A program made the position numbers and the translations under genes. The notes beneath the pieces were generated by a model that was given only the letters and a program-made list of their open reading frames with translations, was not told the origin of the DNA and made no database searches. A stretch of DNA of 64,000 nucleotides from Lachnospiraceae bacterium (GTDB taxonomy: Bacteria; Bacillota; Clostridia; Lachnospirales; Lachnospiraceae): the NCBI GenBank assembly GCA_024403455.1, contig JAKSRR010000015.1, positions 1 to 64,000 on the forward strand, written 5' to 3'. How positions within the stretch are numbered: the stretch's first letter is position 1; the number at the start of each line of letters is the position of its first letter. This document shows, piece by piece, positions 57,919-64,000 of the stretch.

Positions 57919-60582
57919 ATGGCAGAAAAACTAATGCTGATGGATGGCCACAGCATTTTAAACAGGGCGTTTTATGGAATGCCGGATTTAACAAATGCAG
58001 AGGGAAAGCATACAGGAGCAGTTTATGGTTTTTTAACCATGATGCTCCGATTTTTAAAGGAAGAGAATCCTGATTATTTTGTAGTGGCTTTTGATATGCA
58101 TGCACCAACCTTCCGTCACGAAATCTATAAGGAGTATAAGGGAACTCGTAAGCCGATGCCTGAGGAACTGAGAACGCAGGTTCCATTAATGCATGATGTA
58201 TTAAAAGCTATGGGCGTCTGCATTATGGAAAAGGAAGGCCTGGAGGCCGATGATATTCTGGGAACACTGGCTAAAACAGCAGCGGCCAGTGGGATGGATG
58301 TCACCCTAATCAGCGGGGACAGGGATTTACTACAGATTGCAGATGAAACCATAAAGATTCGTATTCCTAAGACCAAAATGGGAAAAACGGAAGTGGAAGA
58401 TTACTACGCAAAGGATGTTTTAGAAGCATATAAGGTTTCGCCCCAGGGATTTATTGATTTAAAAGCGCTTATGGGAGATACGGCGGATAATATTCCGGGT
58501 GTTCCCAAGGTGGGGGCCAAAACCGCAGAAGAACTCATGGTAACCTATGGGTCACTAGATGCTATCTACGAGCATGTAGAAGAAATTACTAAGAAGGCCA
58601 TTAGGGCGAGTTTAATTGCGAATAAAGACCTTGCAGATCTTAGTAAGGTTTTGGCAACCATTAATATCACAGCAGATATTCCTTTTGACAGAGAAGCGAT
58701 GCGCCTAGGTAATCTTTATACGGAGGCCGCTTATGCGATATTTGTAGAGTTATCATTCAAGAATCTGCTGTCTAATTTCTCTGAGGATCAGACAACTTTG
58801 GTCAAGAAGACAGATCCTAAGGATAGTTTTCATATCTGTGATTCTTTAAAAGAGATGAAGTCGCATTTACAGGAATTGTCAAAGGAAGAGCGTATAGGTG
58901 TATATTGTTTTTCTTCTCATCAGGAAGGTCTGGTGTTAGCGGTAGCAGGCAAGGAGAAAACAGCATGCGCTATTTTATGGAATGCAGATGCGGCAGAGGC
59001 AATAGCCCTTCTTCGTAAGTTGTATGAGGACAAGAAAGTAGGAATATCCTGTTTTGATGTGAAGCAGTTCTACCAAACCATTGGCCTTGCAGATCAGTCT
59101 AGTCTGATGGCCACTGAAAAAATGGATGATATTCATATTATGGCGTATCTACTGGATCCCAATCGCAGTGAGATGGATCTTTCGGATATTGCGAGAGATC
59201 AGCTGCAGGTTGTATTTTCGCCTCTGAAGGACAGTCTGGGGAAAATGGACCTAGACATGGCTCTTGTCATGCAGGCGGAGGATGTGACTAGTTATGCCTG
59301 TTATGGGGCATATACGGCTTATGCAGCACAGACAGAACTTGCTAAGAAACTTTCCGCGCAGGGAATGGATAAGTTATATAGGGAAATCGAAATGCCCCTT
59401 TCTTTTGTACTCTATCGTATGGAGATGGAAGGAGTACAGACGGACAAAGCAGTGCTGGATGAGATTTCGGTGGAACTGGAAGCACGCATTGGAAAACTGG
59501 AAGAAAAGATTTATGAAGCAGCGGGCTGTACTTTTAATATCAACTCTCCCAAACAGTTAGGGGAACTTCTTTTTGATAAAATGGGACTTCCCGGGGGAAA
59601 GAAAACAAAAACGGGATACTCTACATCTGCAGAAGTGTTAGAGGAATTGTCTGCTGATGTTCCCTTTGTACAGGACATACTAGAGTATCGTATGATGACA
59701 AAACTGCGAAGTACCTATGCAGAGGGGCTGAAGGACTACATTGGCAGCGATGGAAGGATTCACACACATTTTAACCAAACGGTTACGGCTACAGGACGTA
59801 TTTCTTCTACAGAGCCGAACCTGCAGAATATTCCCATGCGTTCTCCAGAGGGAAGACTGCTTCGAAAGGCATTTTGTGCAGGAGAGGGGAAAGTTTTCTG
59901 TGATGCCGACTATTCTCAGATAGAACTTCGTATTTTGGCAGCCTTATCAGAGGATGATAATTTAAAGCAGGCATTCCAGAATGGACAGGATATTCATAGG
60001 AGTACCGCTTCTCTGGTATTCCACACACCCTTTGAGGAAGTTACGGATTTGCAGCGAAGAAATGCAAAGGCTGTGAATTTTGGTATTGTTTATGGAATCA
60101 GTGCTTTTGGACTTGCAAAGGATCTAAAGATATCTAGAGAAGAGGCAAAAGGATATATCTCCTCCTATTTTGAAACTTATCCGGGGATTCATGCTTTCTT
60201 AGAGAATGCGAAAAAGGATGCGAAGGAAAGTGGCTATTCGGAGACATACTTTGGCAGAAAGAGACCGATTCCGGAACTGAAGAACTCAAATTTTGCAGTA
60301 CGCTCTTTTGGAGAGAGAGTAGCAATGAATGCACCCATCCAAGGAACGGCGGCAGATATCATGAAAATTGCAACCGTAAAGGTATATGATGCCCTTCTGA
60401 CAGAAGGACTGCAAGCTAAGATTGTTTTGCAGGTGCACGATGAACTGGTGGTAGAAACACCAGAAGAAGAGAAAGAAAAAGTGCTTACGTTACTGCGGCA
60501 GCAGATGGAGGCAGCAGCAAGTCTGTCCGTAAAGCTGGAGGCGGAGGCGCATGCAGGCAGAGACTTGTACGAGGCGAAGTAG
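57919..60582 (+). CDS. polA: DNA polymerase I
   Basis: 887 residues: 5'-3' exonuclease domain (LMLMDGHSILNRAFYG, about 5-20; DGDRDLLQIA-like SGDRDLLQIAD, about 132), a 3'-5' exonuclease-like middle domain that lacks the usual DxE metal residues (inactive in many Firmicutes), and the polymerase domain with DADYSQIELRILAALS (about 661-676), RRNAKAVNFGIVYG (about 713-726) and QVHDELVVE (about 837-845). Works in Okazaki fragment and repair synthesis. RBS AGAGGAA. Confidence 0.97.
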   Translation: MAEKLMLMDGHSILNRAFYGMPDLTNAEGKHTGAVYGFLTMMLRFLKEENPDYFVVAFDMHAPTFRHEIYKEYKGTRKPMPEELRTQVPLMHDVLKAMGVCIMEKEGLEADDILGTLAKTAAASGMDVTLISGDRDLLQIADETIKIRIPKTKMGKTEVEDYYAKDVLEAYKVSPQGFIDLKALMGDTADNIPGVPKVGAKTAEELMVTYGSLDAIYEHVEEITKKAIRASLIANKDLADLSKVLATINITADIPFDREAMRLGNLYTEAAYAIFVELSFKNLLSNFSEDQTTLVKKTDPKDSFHICDSLKEMKSHLQELSKEERIGVYCFSSHQEGLVLAVAGKEKTACAILWNADAAEAIALLRKLYEDKKVGISCFDVKQFYQTIGLADQSSLMATEKMDDIHIMAYLLDPNRSEMDLSDIARDQLQVVFSPLKDSLGKMDLDMALVMQAEDVTSYACYGAYTAYAAQTELAKKLSAQGMDKLYREIEMPLSFVLYRMEMEGVQTDKAVLDEISVELEARIGKLEEKIYEAAGCTFNINSPKQLGELLFDKMGLPGGKKTKTGYSTSAEVLEELSADVPFVQDILEYRMMTKLRSTYAEGLKDYIGSDGRIHTHFNQTVTATGRISSTEPNLQNIPMRSPEGRLLRKAFCAGEGKVFCDADYSQIELRILAALSEDDNLKQAFQNGQDIHRSTASLVFHTPFEEVTDLQRRNAKAVNFGIVYGISAFGLAKDLKISREEAKGYISSYFETYPGIHAFLENAKKDAKESGYSETYFGRKRPIPELKNSNFAVRSFGERVAMNAPIQGTAADIMKIATVKVYDALLTEGLQAKIVLQVHDELVVETPEEEKEKVLTLLRQQMEAAASLSVKLEAEAHAGRDLYEAK

Positions 60583-60585
60583 AGA

Positions 60586-61185
60586 ATGGTTACGATTGGT
60601 ATTACAGGCGGCGTTGGTGCAGGGAAAACAACGATTCTGGAGTTTCTAAAAAAGAACTATTCCTGTCGCGTTTTGGTAGCGGATGAGATTGCCCATTTTC
60701 TTGAAGGAAAAGGGCAGTCTTGTTATAATAAATTAGTTATGGCTTTTGGAAATGGGATTCTGGCAGCAGATGGTGAAATCGACAAAAAAGCCTTTGCACA
60801 GGTGCTGTTTGCCAGTGAAGAGAACAGACAAATTGTCAATGAGATTGTTCATCCGGAAGTAAAAAAGTATATTCTGGAAGCCATAGAGGAAGAACAAAAG
60901 AAGGGAACACCGGTTGTATTCCTAGAAGCGGCCCTTCTTATTGAGTGTGGTTACGACAAAATACTGGATGAACTCTGGTATATTTATGCGTCAGAAGAGA
61001 TCCGAAGAGTACGGTTAAAGGCATCCCGTGGATACTCGGATGAAAAGGTGGATGGCATCTTTAAGAGCCAGCTGTCAGATGAGATTTTTCGGAGTAAATG
61101 CAGATTGGTGATTGATAACGGGGCAGAGAAGGATGTTGCCACCAAACAGATTGCCACATATATGCAGACAAATTTTGGATTATAG
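60586..61185 (+). CDS. coaE: Dephospho-CoA kinase
   Basis: 199 residues; last step of coenzyme A synthesis. P-loop GITGGVGAGKTT (about 5-16), DEIAH (about 32-36), HPEVKKY and EAALLIECGYD (about 108-118). It begins 3 bases after polA, a common neighbour pair in bacteria. Confidence 0.95.
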   Translation: MVTIGITGGVGAGKTTILEFLKKNYSCRVLVADEIAHFLEGKGQSCYNKLVMAFGNGILAADGEIDKKAFAQVLFASEENRQIVNEIVHPEVKKYILEAIEEEQKKGTPVVFLEAALLIECGYDKILDELWYIYASEEIRRVRLKASRGYSDEKVDGIFKSQLSDEIFRSKCRLVIDNGAEKDVATKQIATYMQTNFGL

Positions 61186-61209
61186 ATAGTAAAAGGAATT
61201 TGATTACGC

Positions 61210-63378
61210 ATGGCTGAGAAAGCACTTAAGCCCCAGGGCGATTTGGTTTTTGGCTTGGATATCGGAACAAGAAGTATCGTCGGTACTGTAGGTTACAGGG
61301 AGGGCGATCAGTTTTTAGTTGTTGCGCAGGATATTAAAGAGCATGAAACTAGAGCCATGTTAGATGGTCAGATTCATGATATTGGACAGGTTGGGAATAC
61401 AATCACTGAAGTGAAGATGAACCTGGAGAAGAAACTGGGTGTGAAGCTGACAGATGTGTGCATCGCTGCTGCAGGTCGCGTTCTTCGTACCATAGAGACT
61501 TCGGTTACCTGGGAGCTTCCACAGGAAACGGTAATTACCAAGGAAGAAATTGTTTCTCTTACCAGTCTTGGAATTGAGAAAGCATATGAAGAGTTTCAGG
61601 ATCGACATGAGGATGAAGAGAAGTTCTATTGTGTCGGTAATTCAGTAATTCGTTACTATTTGAATGGAAACCAAATTTCTAATTTGGAGAATCATAAGGC
61701 CAAAAGCATTGGCGCAGATATCATTGCGACATTTCTGCCGGATGATGTGGTGGATGGCCTGTATAAGGCAGTAGAGCTTGCAGGACTTTCTGTTGTGAAT
61801 ATGACATTGGAGCCGATTGCAGCTATTGCCGTTGCGATTCCGGAAATGTATCGTATGCTGAATATCGCATTGGTAGATGTTGGCGCAGGTACATCTGATA
61901 TCTGCATCACCAAGGATGGATGTATCATTGCTTATGGTATGATTCCTGTTGCGGGAGATTCTCTGACAGAAGTGATTGCCAGAAATTGTCTGGTAGATTT
62001 TAATACAGCAGAAGAGATTAAACGTGGCATCGAAACAGAAGATGCTGTGGAATATAAAGACATTATGCTACTTCCGCAAAAGATTACTAGGGAAGACGTG
62101 CTTACTCAGTTAGAGCCAAACATCAATTCTATGACAGAGCAGGTTGCAAAACGAATCATGGAATTAAATGGTGGAAAGGCTGTGAGCGCGGTATTTGTTG
62201 TTGGCGGTGGCGGAAAGATTGCTGGTTATACAGAGAAACTGGCAGAGCACTTGGGGATTATTAAGGAACGTGTTGCACTTCGTGGCGAAGAAGTCATGCA
62301 GAAGATTAAATTCAAGAGTGAAGCACGCAAGGATTCCTTAATGGTTACACCGATTGGAATCTGCTTGAATTATTACGAACAGAGCAATAGTTTTATCTAT
62401 GTTACCTTTAATGAGAATCGGGTAAAACTATATGATAATGGTCATCTGGCAGTGGTGGATGCCGCTATGGCAGCAGACTATGCCAGTGAGAGTTTGTTCC
62501 CACGTCGTGGAAAAGAAATTAATTATACCCTGGGTGGTGCTAAGAAAATATGTCGAGGCGATCTTGGTGAGGCGGCTGTCATCCATGTAAATGGAGAAGA
62601 GACCGATTTGTATCATGAAGTCAGACAGAATGATGTCATTATGGTACAGGCTTCTACCGCTGGTGCACCGGCAAAGTTAACCCTTGGAAAACTTCCGGAG
62701 GCAAAGAAAAAGATCTCTGTTACCGTGAATGGTTCAAAGATTCTTTTGCCTGCCTATGCTATGGTAAATGGCAAACTCCAGACTTCCTACTATGATGTGC
62801 AGGATGGAGATGACATAGAGATTCTCGATTATTATACAGTCGCACAGGTAAGAGAGTTTATGGATGTTGTACTCGATGATAGTATGACGGTGATTGTAAA
62901 CAATGAAGAAGCGACGGATGAGACGAAGGTCTATGAGCAGTTTGTAATTCGGTGGGCGCTAAAGAGCGAGGTCACGGCGGCGAAGAATCCAGAACGTAAG
63001 GCAGGGCTTCCTGCGGAGGAAGAACTTCCGGAAGAGGATGACGAGGAAGTAACCTATAAGAAAACCCCGGAAAACTTACGACCGGGAAGAAATCCTTTAG
63101 AAGAAAAGGCTGAAGCAGTGCAGGAAGAGGTTGTAGAAGATACAGCTCCGGTAGAGGTAAAGAAGCTTCCTATCCCGATGTCAGTCATTGTAAATGGCCG
63201 TCCGATTACTATGAAGGGAAAAAGTGAATATGTCTTTGTAGACGTATTTGACTATATTGATTTTGATACTACGGTGGTGCAGGGAACGCGTCTGGTGACC
63301 CAGCAGAATGGACAGAATGCAGGTTACTTGGATGCTCTGTCAGAAGGTAGTGTAATCGATATTTACTGGGAAAAATAA
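61210..63378 (+). CDS. FtsA-like actin-family ATPase with long C-terminal extension
   Basis: 722 residues. The first 400 match FtsA/SHS2: VFGLDIGTRSIVGTV (about 13-27), the SHS2-like insert, EPIAAIAVAIP, NIALVDVGAGTSDI (about 218-231) and VFVVGGGGKIAGYTEKLAEHLG (about 324-345). Normal FtsA is about 420 residues. Here about 300 more follow: a repeat of beta-rich, ubiquitin-like segments (VTVNGSKILLPAYAMVNG; VIVNGRPITMKGK) and an acidic Pro/Glu linker (about 595-650). No C-terminal amphipathic membrane helix is evident. It may act as FtsA or in another polymer at the membrane. Confidence 0.82.
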   Translation: MAEKALKPQGDLVFGLDIGTRSIVGTVGYREGDQFLVVAQDIKEHETRAMLDGQIHDIGQVGNTITEVKMNLEKKLGVKLTDVCIAAAGRVLRTIETSVTWELPQETVITKEEIVSLTSLGIEKAYEEFQDRHEDEEKFYCVGNSVIRYYLNGNQISNLENHKAKSIGADIIATFLPDDVVDGLYKAVELAGLSVVNMTLEPIAAIAVAIPEMYRMLNIALVDVGAGTSDICITKDGCIIAYGMIPVAGDSLTEVIARNCLVDFNTAEEIKRGIETEDAVEYKDIMLLPQKITREDVLTQLEPNINSMTEQVAKRIMELNGGKAVSAVFVVGGGGKIAGYTEKLAEHLGIIKERVALRGEEVMQKIKFKSEARKDSLMVTPIGICLNYYEQSNSFIYVTFNENRVKLYDNGHLAVVDAAMAADYASESLFPRRGKEINYTLGGAKKICRGDLGEAAVIHVNGEETDLYHEVRQNDVIMVQASTAGAPAKLTLGKLPEAKKKISVTVNGSKILLPAYAMVNGKLQTSYYDVQDGDDIEILDYYTVAQVREFMDVVLDDSMTVIVNNEEATDETKVYEQFVIRWALKSEVTAAKNPERKAGLPAEEELPEEDDEEVTYKKTPENLRPGRNPLEEKAEAVQEEVVEDTAPVEVKKLPIPMSVIVNGRPITMKGKSEYVFVDVFDYIDFDTTVVQGTRLVTQQNGQNAGYLDALSEGSVIDIYWEK

Positions 63379-63380
63379 TT

Positions 63381-64000
63381 ATGCGAATGCTCAGTATTGC
63401 CAGTGGTTCCTCCGGAAATGCAATTTATGTTGGGAGTGAACGTACCCATCTATTGGTGGATGCAGGAATCAGTGGAAAAAGAATAGAAGAAGGTTTACAC
63501 CTAGCAGCATTAACGGGGGCAGACTTAGATGGAATTCTAATTACCCACGAACATTCTGATCATATAAAGTCTATTGGTGTCATGGCAAGGAAACATCATA
63601 TTCCTATGTATGCGACGCGAAAAACCATTGATACGATGGCGGCGGGGAATTATCTGGGGAAAGTTGACTGGGATTTATTTCAGGAAGTACGTGCAGATCA
63701 TAGCTTTGTGATTGGCGATATTGAAGTAAACCCTATGAAGATTTCTCATGATGCAGCAGATCCTGTTGCGTATAGATTTTATCAGGGTACGAAGAAGTGT
63801 GCGGTGTGTACTGATTTAGGAACTTATACAGACTACACGGTGAAGGCACTGCAGGGACTAGATGTCCTCCTGCTGGAATCCAATCATGATGTGCGTATGC
63901 TTCAGATGGGACCTTATACCTATCCTTTAAAGCAACGTATTCTCAGTGATCATGGCCATTTATCGAATGAATCTAGCGGGAGACTGTTATCAGAACTTCT
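63381..64000 (+). CDS. MBL-fold metallo-hydrolase, YycJ/WalJ type (partial)
   Basis: The gene runs off the window; 206 residues are visible. N-terminus MLSIASGSSGNAIYVGS with the metal motif THEHSDH (about 55-61), then DHSFVIGD, VCTDLGTYT and LLLESNHD, all typical of the YycJ/WalJ group, which are nucleases or hydrolases linked to wall and repair control. It starts 2 bases after the FtsA-like gene. Confidence 0.88.
   Translation, partial: MRMLSIASGSSGNAIYVGSERTHLLVDAGISGKRIEEGLHLAALTGADLDGILITHEHSDHIKSIGVMARKHHIPMYATRKTIDTMAAGNYLGKVDWDLFQEVRADHSFVIGDIEVNPMKISHDAADPVAYRFYQGTKKCAVCTDLGTYTDYTVKALQGLDVLLLESNHDVRMLQMGPYTYPLKQRILSDHGHLSNESSGRLLSEL

Overview
The window looks like a chromosome segment of a gut-type Clostridia, most likely a Lachnospiraceae. 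This is inference from moderate-to-low GC, strong AGGAGG ribosome binding sites, Gram-positive gene orders (mraZ-rsmH-ftsL-pbp-mraY-ftsW-divIB-ftsZ; asp23-nusB-xseA-xseB-ispA-dxs-tlyA-nadK-recN), lipoproteins with lipoboxes, and many family members typical of that group. It carries one clear integrated mobile element and two decayed genes.

Region 1 (1-8085): an Fe-S aldo/keto reductase, an alpha/beta esterase, a membrane HD-GYP protein and an EAL protein with a dead GGDEF site (both predicted c-di-GMP hydrolases), a remnant of a second esterase, a Cthe_2159-type carbohydrate-binding lipoprotein and a small zinc-ribbon protein, closed by a terminator. Region 2 (8160-17546): a galactoside operon: TetR regulator with two matching palindromic operators around its promoter, GH2 beta-galactosidase, GPH-type sugar symporter, GH36 alpha-galactosidase, galactokinase, UDP-glucose 4-epimerase, and a 55-codon galT relic that joins what look like the two ends of the gene. 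Together these would import galactosides, split alpha- and beta-linked galactose and enter the Leloir pathway, except that the uridylyltransferase step is missing here.

Region 3 (17680-32085): a 14.4-kb, more A+T-rich integrative mobilizable element bounded by an 18-bp direct repeat. It is inserted in the first codons of ychF and rebuilds the start of ychF with an element-supplied ribosome binding site. It carries a Tn916-type integrase and excisionase, a pMV158/RepB-type HUH replication initiator with a dense iteron array, a MobV-like relaxase behind a hairpin-rich oriT candidate, a complete DpnII-type (GATC) restriction-modification operon led by a small serine recombinase, and a four-gene minus-strand operon with a ClpX-like AAA+ ATPase and a DUF5688 protein whose role is unknown.

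Region 4 (32070-64000): core genes. These are ychF, lgt, the division/cell-wall cluster ending in ftsZ (no murC/D/E/F/G and no ftsA inside it), deoB, prfC, a transglutaminase-like lipoprotein, the asp23-to-recN housekeeping operon (no argR), a membrane-anchored trigger-factor-like PPIase, tRNA-Leu(CAA), a zinc-finger membrane protein, polA, coaE, a long FtsA-like protein and the start of a YycJ-type metallo-beta-lactamase-fold hydrolase running off the window.
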